Assembly: GCA_012516935.1 (NCBI GenBank)
Contig: JAAYVZ010000155.1
Span: forward strand, 1-33,305
DNA: 33,305 nucleotides
Direction of reading: 5' to 3'
From: Holophagae bacterium
Lineage (GTDB): Bacteria > Acidobacteriota > Thermoanaerobaculia > Thermoanaerobaculales > Thermoanaerobaculaceae
The position numbers and the translations under genes were made by a program. The notes beneath the pieces were generated by a model that ran no database searches, was not told the DNA's origin, and saw nothing but the letters and a program-made list of their open reading frames with translations. Below, piece after piece: positions 23,347 to 32,447 of this stretch; positions within the stretch are counted from its first letter, which is position 1; the number at the start of each line of letters is the position of its first letter.

Positions 23347-25092
23347 ATGGCCGGTCCTGACCGTTATTACGAGGAGGAGCTGAACTACCTGCTGGAGGCG
23401 GGGCGCGAGTACGCGCGGCTGCACCCCGAGCGCGCGCGCTTCCTCAACCTGCCTGACCCCCGGGCTCGCGACCCGCACGTGGAACGGCTCGTCGAGTCGT
23501 TCGCGTTTCTTACCGGTCGGGTCCGCCAGCGTCTCGACGACGACTTCCCTGAGCTCACGCACGGGCTGCTCGACCTCATATTCCCGCACTACCTGAAGCC
23601 GATCCCCTCGCTCGCCCTGCTCGAGTTCCGCCCCATTCCGGGGATGCTGCGGGAGCGCCAGGTAATCCCGAAAGGTTTCCTGGTCGACTCCAAGCCTACC
23701 TCGGCCGGCGTCGCCTGCCGTTTCTCCACGACCTACCCGGTGGAGATCTACCCACTCGTGCTCGAAGCCGCTGGCATCCACACCGATGCCGCCGGCCAGC
23801 GCTCGATCCGCCTCACGCTGGGCGTGCTCGAGGGTGCGGACGCGTCGAAGGTCGACGTGGGCCGGCTCCGTGTCTGCATCTGCGGTGAGCCGGCGGAAGC
23901 GTTCGCCCTCTACCGCGTCATCCGGCAGACGCTGGAAAAGGTGGTGCTCCACTTCGGTCGCGACCGGCGGCGCGAGCTGCCGCCCTCGGTTCTCCGCCCG
24001 GTCGGGTTCGGCGAGGAGGATACGGTCCTGCAGTATCCGGCTGTGAGCTTCCCCGGGTACCGGTTGCTGTCGGAGTACTTCGCTTTTCCCGAGAAGTTCC
24101 TCTTTTTCGACCTCGTGAACCTCGGTGCGATCGAGCTCGACAAGGGCGCCAGAAGCTTCGACCTCGAGCTGCGGTTTTCGGCGCGCCTGCCCGACAAGCT
24201 GCGTCCCACCCGGGAGACGTTCCGGCTCTACGCCACGCCTATCGTCAACCTCTTTCCACGCGACGGCGAGCCGATTCTCGTCACCCAGCTCAAGACTCGT
24301 TACCGTGTGCTCGGGGATTACACCCACCCCGATGCGTACGAGGTGGTTTCGGTGGATACCGTCGAGGGCGTGCGCAGCAGTGATGGCGCACGGCAGGTTC
24401 ACCATCCTTTCTACTCGTTCGCCGCGCCGAGCCACGAGACACGGGACGAGGTCACGTTTTTTCACACGCATTCCGGACGCAGCCCATCAGGCGCTTGGGT
24501 GACGTATCTGTCGCTCGTCCACCCGACTCGCGGCCAGCTTCCGAGCGAGGAAACGCTATCGCTTCAGTTGACGTGCACCAACGGCCCGCTCTGTCGCGAG
24601 GTCGGGATCGAGGATATCAGGGTCGCGGCGGTCAAACGGCTGGATTTCGTGACGTTCCGCAACTTCACCCGGCCGACGGCACCGCTGTACCCACGGCTTG
24701 GTGAGGGCAGCGAGTGGCGCTTCGTCTCGCACCTCGCAATCAACTTCCAGTCGCTGGTTGCGCCCGGCGCGCTGTCGAACCTGCTGGCCCTGTACGACCC
24801 CGGAGGCCAGCAGGCGAACCAGCGCCGTATCGAGGCTATCCGTGCGGTGCGGGCGTTTCCCAGTGAGCGGGTGCTGGGAGGCGTGGCGGTGCGGGGGACG
24901 CGCTTGGAGGTGGAGCTGCACGAGGGTGGATTCGACGACGAGGGGGACTTGCTGCTTTTCGTCCAGGTGCTTTCGGAGTTCGTCTCGCTCTACGCCGAGA
25001 CCAACACGTTCGCCGAGCTGCAGGTGCTCCGGCGGCCATCAGGGGAGGTGCTGCGGTGCCCGCCGGTCCAGGGCAAGCAAGCGCTGCTCTGA
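23347..25092 (+). CDS. tssF: T6SS baseplate subunit TssF
   Basis: TssF forms the baseplate wedge with TssG, TssE and TssK. The 581-residue protein opens with the family signature RYYEEELNYLLEAGREYARLHPERARFL, followed by DPHVERLVESFAFLTGRVRQRLDDDFPELTHGLLDLIFPHYLKPIPS. The central region includes FHTHSGR and the C-terminus LLLFVQVLSEFVSLYAETNTFAELQV, also typical. ATG 23347 is preceded by GGGAGG. The stop overlaps the tssG start (TGATG), so the wedge subunits are translated together. Confidence 0.95.
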   Translation: MAGPDRYYEEELNYLLEAGREYARLHPERARFLNLPDPRARDPHVERLVESFAFLTGRVRQRLDDDFPELTHGLLDLIFPHYLKPIPSLALLEFRPIPGMLRERQVIPKGFLVDSKPTSAGVACRFSTTYPVEIYPLVLEAAGIHTDAAGQRSIRLTLGVLEGADASKVDVGRLRVCICGEPAEAFALYRVIRQTLEKVVLHFGRDRRRELPPSVLRPVGFGEEDTVLQYPAVSFPGYRLLSEYFAFPEKFLFFDLVNLGAIELDKGARSFDLELRFSARLPDKLRPTRETFRLYATPIVNLFPRDGEPILVTQLKTRYRVLGDYTHPDAYEVVSVDTVEGVRSSDGARQVHHPFYSFAAPSHETRDEVTFFHTHSGRSPSGAWVTYLSLVHPTRGQLPSEETLSLQLTCTNGPLCREVGIEDIRVAAVKRLDFVTFRNFTRPTAPLYPRLGEGSEWRFVSHLAINFQSLVAPGALSNLLALYDPGGQQANQRRIEAIRAVRAFPSERVLGGVAVRGTRLEVELHEGGFDDEGDLLLFVQVLSEFVSLYAETNTFAELQVLRRPSGEVLRCPPVQGKQALL

Positions 25093-26117
25093 TGGCTCGG
25101 ATGAGCGTCACCGGGCACCAGTTCGACTTCTTTCAACTGGTGTACCTCCTGGAACGGTGGCTCGATCGGCGCGCACCGGTCGGCGGGCCAGGCCCGATCG
25201 ATGACGAGGGAGTTCGCTTTCGCCCCGATGCGTCCCTGGCGTTCTCACCTGCGGACGTGATGCGGGTCGAGAAGGCCGATGCCGACGAGCGAAGGCCGGG
25301 TTCAAGCTGGGACTACCGCGTGGTCGTGAGCTTCATGGGGCTGTATGGCGTGGCTGCGCCGTCACCGGTCTACTTCTCCGAGCTGATCGGCTTCGAGGAC
25401 GTGGATCCTGACCCGCTCGTGGACTTCCTCGATCTCTTCAACCACCGCCTGATTTCGTTGTACTACCGGGCCTGGCTGCGATACCGGTACCCCTACCGGT
25501 TCGAAGTGGGAGGCGCCGACCAGCTCTCCGGCTTTCTGCTGGCGTTCCTCGGGCTCTGTGATCCAGTGTCGCGCCAGGGCTTGGGTGTCGATGCGTTTCG
25601 ACTCCTCAAGTACATCGGCTTGCTCTCGCTGCGCAGCAAACCACCCGAGGCGCTCCAGAGGGTGCTGACCGACTACCTGGGCGGTTTTCCGGTGGCGGTC
25701 CGGGAGCTGGTGCTGCGGTGGGTGGATATCGAACCGGCCAACCGCAACCGGCTGGGGCTGGGGGCGAGCACGCTCGGGCGCGACCTGCTCGTCGGCACAC
25801 GTTTGCCCGACCGCATGGGCCGCGTGCGCGTCGTCGTTGGACCGCTCGGGCTCGACCAGTTCCTTAAGCTGCTTCCCGACCGCACCCTTTTCGGCGAGGT
25901 GTGCAGTCTCATCGAGCTGCAAACATTCAAACGCTTCGCGTACGACGTGGAGCTGCGGCTGCACGGGTCGGCAGTCCCGACCCTGCAGGTCGGCGGGCCG
26001 GCCGCGGTGCGGCTGGGCTGGACCTCGTTCCTGTGCAGTGCGCCGGGACGGGATGAGGATGGCGTCGTCTGGCTGCAGCCAGCGCGGCGATCGCAGAGCA
26101 GGGAGGTGCGCGCATGA
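25092..26117 (+). CDS. tssG: T6SS baseplate subunit TssG
   Basis: TssG is the second baseplate wedge protein. Starting at ATG 25092, which overlaps the tssF stop, it has 341 residues. Landmarks are HQFDFFQLVYLLERWL at the N-terminus, the VRFRPDASLAFSPADV strand, VSFMGLYGVAAPSPVYFSEL, DPLVDFLDLFNHRLISLYYRAWLRYRYPY and the GPLGLDQFLKLLPD motif near the C-terminus, all conserved in the family. The frame is open slightly upstream to 25056, which is only overlap with tssF. The end overlaps tssH by four bases (ATGA). Confidence 0.95.
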   Translation: MARMSVTGHQFDFFQLVYLLERWLDRRAPVGGPGPIDDEGVRFRPDASLAFSPADVMRVEKADADERRPGSSWDYRVVVSFMGLYGVAAPSPVYFSELIGFEDVDPDPLVDFLDLFNHRLISLYYRAWLRYRYPYRFEVGGADQLSGFLLAFLGLCDPVSRQGLGVDAFRLLKYIGLLSLRSKPPEALQRVLTDYLGGFPVAVRELVLRWVDIEPANRNRLGLGASTLGRDLLVGTRLPDRMGRVRVVVGPLGLDQFLKLLPDRTLFGEVCSLIELQTFKRFAYDVELRLHGSAVPTLQVGGPAAVRLGWTSFLCSAPGRDEDGVVWLQPARRSQSREVRA

Positions 26118-28717
26118 TCACCCGGGACGTTCGAGCATTGCTCGGCAAGGCAAACCCGTACATGGCACGGCAGCTCGAGGCAGCAGCCGGGTTCTGTATC
26201 GCCCGGACGCACTACGAGGTAACGCTCGAGCACCTGTTCTGCAAGCTGCTGGAGGACGGGCGCGGCGATCTGGTCAAAATCCTCCGCCACTTCGGAGTCG
26301 ACGCCGGGGCGCTCGAGAGCCGCTTGCTGGCGGCGGTCGAGCAGATGCGCTTCGGCAACACCGGGCGCCCGAGCTTCTCGCCCCTGCTGCTGGACGTCAT
26401 CGAGCAGGCGTATCTCATCGGTTCGCTCGAGTACGGCTACGAGCAGATCCGGTCCGGGACCGTGCTCGCCGCCGTGCTCGCATCGGCCGGGATGTCGCCG
26501 TTTCGGTCGTACCTCGACCTGCTCGAGCCGATCCGGCTGGAGGAGCTCAAGGGCTCGTTCGCGGAGATCGTCGCCGGTTCGGAGGAGGACCGTCCGGCGA
26601 CGGGGCGTTACGGCGCGCCGCGTCCCGAACGGGTGGCCCAGCCCGGGGCGAAAGCAGACAGCGCGCTCGCGCAGTTCTGCATCGATGTCACACAGCGGGT
26701 GCGTGAGGGGGCAATTGACCCGGTCCTCGGGCGCGATGAGGAGATCCGCCAAATGGTGGACATCCTCGTGCGGCGGCGCAAGAACAACCCGATCCTGGTG
26801 GGCGAGGCGGGGGTCGGCAAGACCGCGCTCGTCGAAGGCTTGGCGCTGCGCATCGTCGCCGACGATGTGCCGGGACCGCTCAAGGACACCCGGATCCTCA
26901 ATCTCGACCTTGGGCTGCTGCAGGCCGGGGCGGGCGTCAAGGGCGAGTTCGAGAACCGCCTCAAGTCGGTCATCGCCGAGATCAACGAGGCCAAAGCGGC
27001 AGGCGAGAAGATCATCACCTTCATCGACGAGGCGCACACCCTCATCGGTGCCGGCGGCCCGGCGGGGGGTGGCGACGCCGCCAACCTCCTCAAGCCAGCG
27101 CTGGCGCGCGGTGAGCTCCGCACCATAGCCGCTACCACGTGGTCCGAGTACAAGAAGTATTTCGAGAAAGATGCGGCCCTCGCACGCCGCTTCCAGCTCG
27201 TGAAGGTGGACGAGCCGGACGAAGTCCGGGCGATCACCATGCTCCGCGGCGTGCGGTCCAAGTTCGAACAGGCGCACAACGTGCGCATCCTCGATAGCGC
27301 TGTCGTAGCTGCGGTGCAGCTCTCGCAACGCTACATCTCCGGTCGGCAGCTTCCCGACAAGGGCGTGGACGTCATGGACACCGCGTCGTCACGCGTCAAG
27401 GTAGGCCTGGACGCGAAGCCAGCGGCGATGGACCGCCTCGAGCGGCGGATCATGTACGCCGAGATGGCGCTCGCCGCGCGCCGACGCGACGTCGAGGGTG
27501 GCACGTACAAGGACGACGGCGAGATCGAGCGTCTGGAGAGCAGCATCGCTGCGGCGCACGCGGAGCTCGCCGCCATCGCGCCGCTCTGGGAGCGCGAGAA
27601 GGCGGCGGTGAGCAAGGTCATGGCGGCGCGCTCCGAGAGCGGTAGCCCCGAGGAGCTGCAGGCGGCGCTCGCCGAGCTGGCGGAGGTGCAGGGCCCAAGC
27701 CCGCTCATTCCGCTGGAGGTGACGCCGGATGTGGTGGCCTCGGTGGTGGCCGATTGGACCGGCATCCCGGTCGGCAAAATGGTACGCGACCAGGCCGGGA
27801 TCGTGCTCGAGCTCGAGCAGCAGCTCGGCAAGCGCATCATCGGTCAGGATCACGCGCTGGCGGTCCTGGGCGAGCGCATCCGAGCCGCCCGCGCCGGGCT
27901 CGGTAACCCCAACGCCCCGCAGGGCGTCTTCCTCATGGTCGGCCCTTCGGGGGTCGGCAAAACCGAGACCGGCCTCGCGCTCGCCGACCTGCTGTACGGC
28001 GGGGAGCGCTTCCTGACCACCGTCAACATGTCGGAGTACCAGGAGGCGCACACCGTGTCGCGGCTCATCGGCTCCCCACCCGGGTACGTGGGTTATGGCG
28101 AGGGCGGCGTGCTCACCGAGGCGGTGCGCCAGCGGCCGTACTCCGTCGTGCTGCTCGACGAGGTCGAGAAATCGCACGCTGACGTCATGAACCTCTTCTA
28201 CCAGGTGTTCGACAAGGGCATGCTCTCCGACGGTGAGGGGCGGGAGATCGATTTCAAGAACACGGTCCTGATCCTGACCTCCAACCTCGCCTCCGACACC
28301 ATCATGGAGATGACGGCCGGCGGTGCCACCGCCGAGGACCTCATCGAGGGGATCCGACCGGTGCTGCGTGAGCGCTTCAAGCCGGCGCTGCTCGCCCGTA
28401 TGACGATCGTGCCGTTCTTTCCGATCAGCCCCGAGAACATGCGGCGGATCGTCGACCTCAAGCTCGCTAAGGTGGCCGAACGGCTGGCCGCGAACGCCCG
28501 GGTGACGCTCGAGACCACCCCGGCGCTCGCCGACTGGGTCGCCGAGCGCTGCACGGTGGAGGAGACCGGCGCCCGCAACGTCGACCAGGTCATCGCGGGA
28601 CAGATCCTGCCGCGCATCTCGACCGAGATCCTCTCCCGCATGGCGAAGGACGAGCCGGTGGGCACGGTCAAGGCGGACGTCGGCGAGGACGGCGCGCTGA
28701 CGATCACCTTCGCCTGA
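26114..28717 (+). CDS. tssH: T6SS AAA+ ATPase ClpV (TssH)
   Basis: ClpV disassembles the contracted sheath so that its subunits can be reused. The 867-residue chain has a Clp N-domain (about 1-150), then two AAA+ modules. Walker A motifs are GEAGVGKT (230-237) and GPSGVGKT (610-617), with Walker B IITFIDEAH and VVLLDEVEKSH. The middle region (about 400-530) is helical and rich in charged residues, as in ClpB and ClpV. The segment PRTERVAQPG-like between N-domain and first module is short. It starts in an ATGA overlap with tssG. The gene context identifies it as ClpV rather than ClpB. Confidence 0.95.
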   Translation: MITRDVRALLGKANPYMARQLEAAAGFCIARTHYEVTLEHLFCKLLEDGRGDLVKILRHFGVDAGALESRLLAAVEQMRFGNTGRPSFSPLLLDVIEQAYLIGSLEYGYEQIRSGTVLAAVLASAGMSPFRSYLDLLEPIRLEELKGSFAEIVAGSEEDRPATGRYGAPRPERVAQPGAKADSALAQFCIDVTQRVREGAIDPVLGRDEEIRQMVDILVRRRKNNPILVGEAGVGKTALVEGLALRIVADDVPGPLKDTRILNLDLGLLQAGAGVKGEFENRLKSVIAEINEAKAAGEKIITFIDEAHTLIGAGGPAGGGDAANLLKPALARGELRTIAATTWSEYKKYFEKDAALARRFQLVKVDEPDEVRAITMLRGVRSKFEQAHNVRILDSAVVAAVQLSQRYISGRQLPDKGVDVMDTASSRVKVGLDAKPAAMDRLERRIMYAEMALAARRRDVEGGTYKDDGEIERLESSIAAAHAELAAIAPLWEREKAAVSKVMAARSESGSPEELQAALAELAEVQGPSPLIPLEVTPDVVASVVADWTGIPVGKMVRDQAGIVLELEQQLGKRIIGQDHALAVLGERIRAARAGLGNPNAPQGVFLMVGPSGVGKTETGLALADLLYGGERFLTTVNMSEYQEAHTVSRLIGSPPGYVGYGEGGVLTEAVRQRPYSVVLLDEVEKSHADVMNLFYQVFDKGMLSDGEGREIDFKNTVLILTSNLASDTIMEMTAGGATAEDLIEGIRPVLRERFKPALLARMTIVPFFPISPENMRRIVDLKLAKVAERLAANARVTLETTPALADWVAERCTVEETGARNVDQVIAGQILPRISTEILSRMAKDEPVGTVKADVGEDGALTITFA

Positions 28718-29126
28718 AGAGCAAGGCATGGAGAGGCAGCAAGGACGCCTCGCGGGTCGAAGCTTCCGTCTCCAGCCGGTGACGGCGGACCTCGCCGGCG
28801 AGGTGGGGCTGCACGGCAGGGAGGCGCGGTCGCTGAGCGGTACGGTGGGAGCCTCAGGCACCGGGCCGACGACCGGCGCTTGGCGCCTCGTGGTCTGGAG
28901 GGGCCCCGTGGCCGACGCTTTCCGGACAGCCGTACGAGGGCGGCGCCGGTGGAAGAAACAATACCGAGTCGAACGCCGTAATAGACGGTGGTCTCGTCTT
29001 CGGGGATCGAGCGGGGTCTGACCGTTATCGAGGCCGTTGGTCGGGAAGGAGCGGGTTACGAGGTACGGACCTAACCGTATCCACTGTACAACGACGACTG
29101 TACATCCGAATGGAAGGAGGAACCGC
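28718..29126. other. Intergenic stretch of 409 bases after tssH
   Basis: No convincing gene is visible. A plus-strand ORF (28728-29021, 97 codons) exists but is arginine-rich, has no family resemblance and has only a weak ribosome-binding site. The stretch holds a perfect 16-base palindrome ACCTCGCCGGCGAGGT at 28789-28804. Closer to the M16 gene it holds an inverted repeat TACGG/CCGTA at 29064-29079 and two copies of ACTGTACA. It probably contains the end of the T6SS transcript and the promoter of the M16 operon, but neither a clear terminator nor a clear promoter was found. Confidence 0.5.
29083..29104. repeat. Direct repeats of ACTGTACA upstream of the M16 operon
   Basis: ACTGTACA occurs at 29083-29090 and 29097-29104, with a 6-base spacer. 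Each copy contains the palindrome TGTACA, so the two centres are 14 bases apart. The site lies 23 bases before the M16 start. It could be an operator, but nothing else supports this. Confidence 0.35.
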
Positions 29127-30896
29127 ATGACGCAACGAAGGCTTGCCGTCGTACTCGCGATGCTGTTCATAGCAGCCGTGGCCGGCGCGCAACAGGTCCA
29201 GGTCAGGGAAGAGATGCTTCCCAACGGCATGAAGCTCCTGCTGGTAGAGCGCCATGACTCGCCGACCGTGAGCTGCGGCTTCGTGGCCAAGGTTGGGGGT
29301 GTCAACGAGCCCCAGGGCATCACCGGCATCTCGCACATGCTCGAGCACATGATGTTCAAGGGCACCAAGGCGATCGGCACCTCGGACTGGTCTCGCAACG
29401 AAGCCATCATCAAGCAACAGGACGAGGTGCGCGCCGAGATGGAGAAGGAGTACGTCGTCCTGCGCGAGAAGCTGCGGCGGGGTGAGATCTCCGGCAACAT
29501 TCACGACGAGGCCAACGCGACACCGAGGCTGAAGGAGCTCAAGGCCCGCTACGACAAGCTCGTGGAGGAGGAGAGGGCGGTCGTCGTCAAGGACGAGTTG
29601 GACCAGCTCTACACCGAGCAGGGTGGCTCCGGTCTCAATGCCTTCACGAGCGAGGACCAGACCGCCTACTTCATCACCGTGCCCTCCAACAAGCTGGAGC
29701 TGTGGTTCTGGATGGAGTCCGATCGACTGCTCAACCCGGTGTTCCGGGAGTTCTACTCGGAACGCGACGTGGTTCGTGAAGAACGCCGGCTGAGCGTCGA
29801 GTCCACCCCGACCGGGCAACACGAAGAGGCGTTCGATGCCATGTTCTGGCAAGCCTCTCCCTACAGCCACGGGGTCATCGGCTGGCCATCCGACATCGAG
29901 TCGTTCACGCGTGCGCAGGCGGCCCGCTACTTCGCCACCCACTATGCTCCGAACAACATTACGGCGGCGTTGGTGGGGGACTTCAAGGCCGACGAGGCGC
30001 TCGCTCTCGCACAGAAGTACTTCGGGCGCATTCCGCGCGGACAGGTGCCGCCGCCCGAGATGGTCACGTTCGAGCCTCCGCAGCTTGCCGAGAAGCGGAT
30101 GTTCGTCGAGGCCGACACCAACCCAGAGGTGACCATCCGCTACCACGCAGTGGCGTTCAACCACCCCGACAGCTTCGCGCTCCAGGTCCTCGCCAGCATC
30201 CTGAACCGCCGCACCGGCCGGCTATACAAATCCCTCGTCGAGGACAAGCAGTTGGCCGTGGGCGAGCCGCATGGCTTCGCCCGTCCCATGAAGTACGAGG
30301 GGTACTTCGAGATCTCGGCCGAGATCAAAGACGGTGTCGACCCGAAGACCGTCGAGGACGCGCTGCTGGCCGAGCTGGCGCTACTGGCCGAGAAGCCCGT
30401 GGGCGATAACGAGTTGCTGAAGGTCAAAAATCAAATCCTTGCGGACTCGTACCGGCGCTTGGGGTCCAACTTTTTCCTGTTGCTACAGCTCCTGCTCTAT
30501 GACTCGAACGGCGGCTGGCAGTATCTCAACGATTCTCCGGCCAAGCTGCTGGCAGTGACGGCTGCGGACGTACAGCGCGTTGTCAAGACCTACCTCACGC
30601 CGGACAAGAAAAACGTCCTGACGATGGTCCGCAAGGCCGGCGCAGCGGCCGAGGACCCCGAGATCGCAGCCCTTCCGGCGCAGATGAAGAGCATGGTCAA
30701 GCAGCAGCTCGCGGCTATCGACCAGATACAGGACAAGGCCCAGCTCGAGCAAATGCTGGCTCAACTTCAGCAGCACGCCGAGCAGGCACCGCCGCAGGCG
30801 AAACCGGCGATCGGCATCATGCTCAAGAAGCTCCAGCAACGGATCGAGGAGCTGGGCAGCGGTACCGCCAAGCCCGAGCCCGGAAAGGAGAGCTGA
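29127..30896 (+). CDS. Secreted M16-family zinc peptidase (catalytic subunit)
   Basis: The 589-residue protein starts at ATG 29127 behind AAGGAGG. It has a signal peptide (LAVVLAMLFIAAVAGAQQ), so it acts outside the cytoplasm. The inverted zinc motif HxxEH is H70-M-L-E73-H74 in GISHMLEHMMFKGT, and the distal glutamate is probably E225 in RRLSVESTP. Between these is a charged helical insert (about 92-165) rich in E, K and R that spreads the motif. The rest follows the M16 pattern (YAPNNITAALVGDF; FALQVLASILNRRTGRLYKSLVE). The C-terminal 50 residues form a Q- and E-rich helix. M16 enzymes degrade peptides inside a closed clamshell. It is followed after two bases by an M16 homologue lacking the motif, as in heterodimeric M16B pairs. 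Confidence 0.92.
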   Translation: MTQRRLAVVLAMLFIAAVAGAQQVQVREEMLPNGMKLLLVERHDSPTVSCGFVAKVGGVNEPQGITGISHMLEHMMFKGTKAIGTSDWSRNEAIIKQQDEVRAEMEKEYVVLREKLRRGEISGNIHDEANATPRLKELKARYDKLVEEERAVVVKDELDQLYTEQGGSGLNAFTSEDQTAYFITVPSNKLELWFWMESDRLLNPVFREFYSERDVVREERRLSVESTPTGQHEEAFDAMFWQASPYSHGVIGWPSDIESFTRAQAARYFATHYAPNNITAALVGDFKADEALALAQKYFGRIPRGQVPPPEMVTFEPPQLAEKRMFVEADTNPEVTIRYHAVAFNHPDSFALQVLASILNRRTGRLYKSLVEDKQLAVGEPHGFARPMKYEGYFEISAEIKDGVDPKTVEDALLAELALLAEKPVGDNELLKVKNQILADSYRRLGSNFFLLLQLLLYDSNGGWQYLNDSPAKLLAVTAADVQRVVKTYLTPDKKNVLTMVRKAGAAAEDPEIAALPAQMKSMVKQQLAAIDQIQDKAQLEQMLAQLQQHAEQAPPQAKPAIGIMLKKLQQRIEELGSGTAKPEPGKES

Positions 30897-30898
30897 CC

Positions 30899-32374
30899 AT
30901 GCGACGCCAATCCCTCATACCCGCCCTGTTGGTTCTGGTCGTGGCGGCCGTCGCATCGGCGCAGATCCCCGACCGGCCCGAGAAGCTAACCTACCCGAGC
31001 CTGGTCTGGAACGTCCCCAACCCCACGCCGCTGCGGGCCGTGCTTCCCAACGGCGTCCCCGTCTACGTCTCCGAAGATCGCATGCTGCCGCTCGTCAACG
31101 TTCAGGTCTTGTTCCGTGGCGGCCGCTATCTGGAGCCCAATGGCAAGGAAGGCGTCGCCTCTCTCGTCTCCACGGTGTGGCGCACCGGCGGTGCGGGAGA
31201 CCTCGACGCGGCCGCGCTCGACGAGAAGCTCGACTTCCTCGCGGCCCAGCTTTCAACCAACGTCGGCGACACGACCGGTGCGGTCAGCCTCAATCTGCTG
31301 GCTAAGGACCTCGATGCCGGCCTGGCCCTACTCATGAAGGTGTTGCAAGCCCCCCGCTTCGACGAGGCCCGTCTGGAGAAGGCCAAGGTCGACCTCATCT
31401 CCGACATGAAACGGCGCAACGACGAGGCAGCCGATATCGAGAGACGGGAGGGGAGCCGCCTGCTGTACGGCGAGGACTTCTGGCTCAACCGCCTACCGAC
31501 CAAGGCGTCGGTCGACGGCATCACCCGAGCCGACCTGGTGGCGTTCCACAAGCAGCTCGCCAACCCGGCCAACTTCGTTGTTGCCGTGGCCGGCGACTTC
31601 GCCCGCAAGGAGATGCTCGCGAAGCTGGGTGCCTCGCTCGGCGCGTGGAAGGCGACCGGCCCGAAGGTGCCGCCGGTACCGCAGCCGGTTGCATCGGCCA
31701 AGCCCGGTGTGTACGCGGTGGACAAGAAAGACGTCAACCAGGGCCGTGTCTCCATCGGCCATCTCGGCCTGCGACGCCCGATCCCGGACGAGGAGGCGCT
31801 GCAGGTGGCCAACGATATCCTGGGCGGTAGTGGGTTCACCGCCTGGATGATGAAGCGCATCCGGTCAGACGAAGGCCTTGCGTACGGCGCCTACTCTCGG
31901 TTCGGCGTCGGTGACCAGATTCCCGGCATCTTCTACGCGTCCTTCCAGTCCAAGTCGGCGACCTGCGCCCGGGCCGCGATGTTGACGCTGGAGCTCATCG
32001 GCAAGCTGCGCGCCGGTGAGGCGACCGCGAAGGACATCGAGACCAGCAAAAAGTCGTTCATCGAGACGCTACCGCGGTCGTTCGAGTCCAAGCTGCGGAC
32101 CGTGCAACGGTTCGCCACCGATGAGCTGGTGGGCCTGTCGCACCAGTACTGGACCGGCTACCGCGCGCGCATCGCGGCGGTCGATGCCGCAGCGGTCAAA
32201 GAAGCGGCGGAGAAGCGTATTCGGCCGGATCAGCTCATCGTGGTGATCGTCGGCAATCTGGACGAGATCTTCAAGGGCAGCCCGGACCATCCGGACGCCT
32301 CCTTCGAGAAGTTCGGTCCGATCACCAGGCTCCCGCTACGTGACCCAATGACGCTGCAGCCGATCGCCCACTAG
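30899..32374 (+). CDS. Secreted M16-family protein without zinc motif (partner subunit)
   Basis: The 491-residue product has a signal peptide ending in AVASAQ. Its first domain aligns with M16 (LPNGVPVYVSEDRMLPLVNVQVLFRGGRYLEPNGKEGVASLVSTVWRTGG), but where HxxEH belongs it reads SLVSTVW, so it binds no catalytic zinc. The second domain keeps GRVSIGHLGLRRPIPDEEALQVANDILGG and the segment FTAWMMKRIRSDEGLAYGAYSRF, where the R/Y pair that contacts substrate usually lies. In known heterodimeric M16B proteases one subunit has HxxEH and the other the R/Y pair. The gap to the upstream gene is two bases, so coupled translation is likely. Confidence 0.9.
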   Translation: MRRQSLIPALLVLVVAAVASAQIPDRPEKLTYPSLVWNVPNPTPLRAVLPNGVPVYVSEDRMLPLVNVQVLFRGGRYLEPNGKEGVASLVSTVWRTGGAGDLDAAALDEKLDFLAAQLSTNVGDTTGAVSLNLLAKDLDAGLALLMKVLQAPRFDEARLEKAKVDLISDMKRRNDEAADIERREGSRLLYGEDFWLNRLPTKASVDGITRADLVAFHKQLANPANFVVAVAGDFARKEMLAKLGASLGAWKATGPKVPPVPQPVASAKPGVYAVDKKDVNQGRVSIGHLGLRRPIPDEEALQVANDILGGSGFTAWMMKRIRSDEGLAYGAYSRFGVGDQIPGIFYASFQSKSATCARAAMLTLELIGKLRAGEATAKDIETSKKSFIETLPRSFESKLRTVQRFATDELVGLSHQYWTGYRARIAAVDAAAVKEAAEKRIRPDQLIVVIVGNLDEIFKGSPDHPDASFEKFGPITRLPLRDPMTLQPIAH

Positions 32375-32396
32375 GGACGCTCCCTGACTACCCTTG

Positions 32397-32426
32397 AGGC
32401 GCCCGGCAAACCCGGGCGCCTTTGTT
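32397..32426 (+). terminator. Intrinsic terminator of the M16 operon
   Basis: A perfect 10-bp stem, AGGCGCCCGG pairing with CCGGGCGCCT, encloses the loop CAAAC and is followed by TTTGTT. It lies 22 bases past the stop of the second M16 gene and 22 bases before the next start. Confidence 0.8.
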
Positions 32427-32447
32427 ATCCTGCGGGAGGGAGGTGCC

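Noticed and set aside
25673-27328. Long minus-strand ORF of 551 codons opposite tssG and tssH.
   Set aside because: It is a shadow of G+C-rich coding sequence. The plus-strand genes have clear families, and the minus-strand translation has no recognisable motif.
28728-29021. Plus-strand ORF of 97 codons after tssH.
   Set aside because: It is arginine-rich without any pattern of a folded protein, has a weak ribosome-binding site, and crosses a large palindrome.
27389-29500. Long minus-strand ORF of 703 codons opposite tssH and the M16 gene.
   Set aside because: It spans two well-supported genes and the gap between them, with no family resemblance. It is a by-product of third-position G+C bias.
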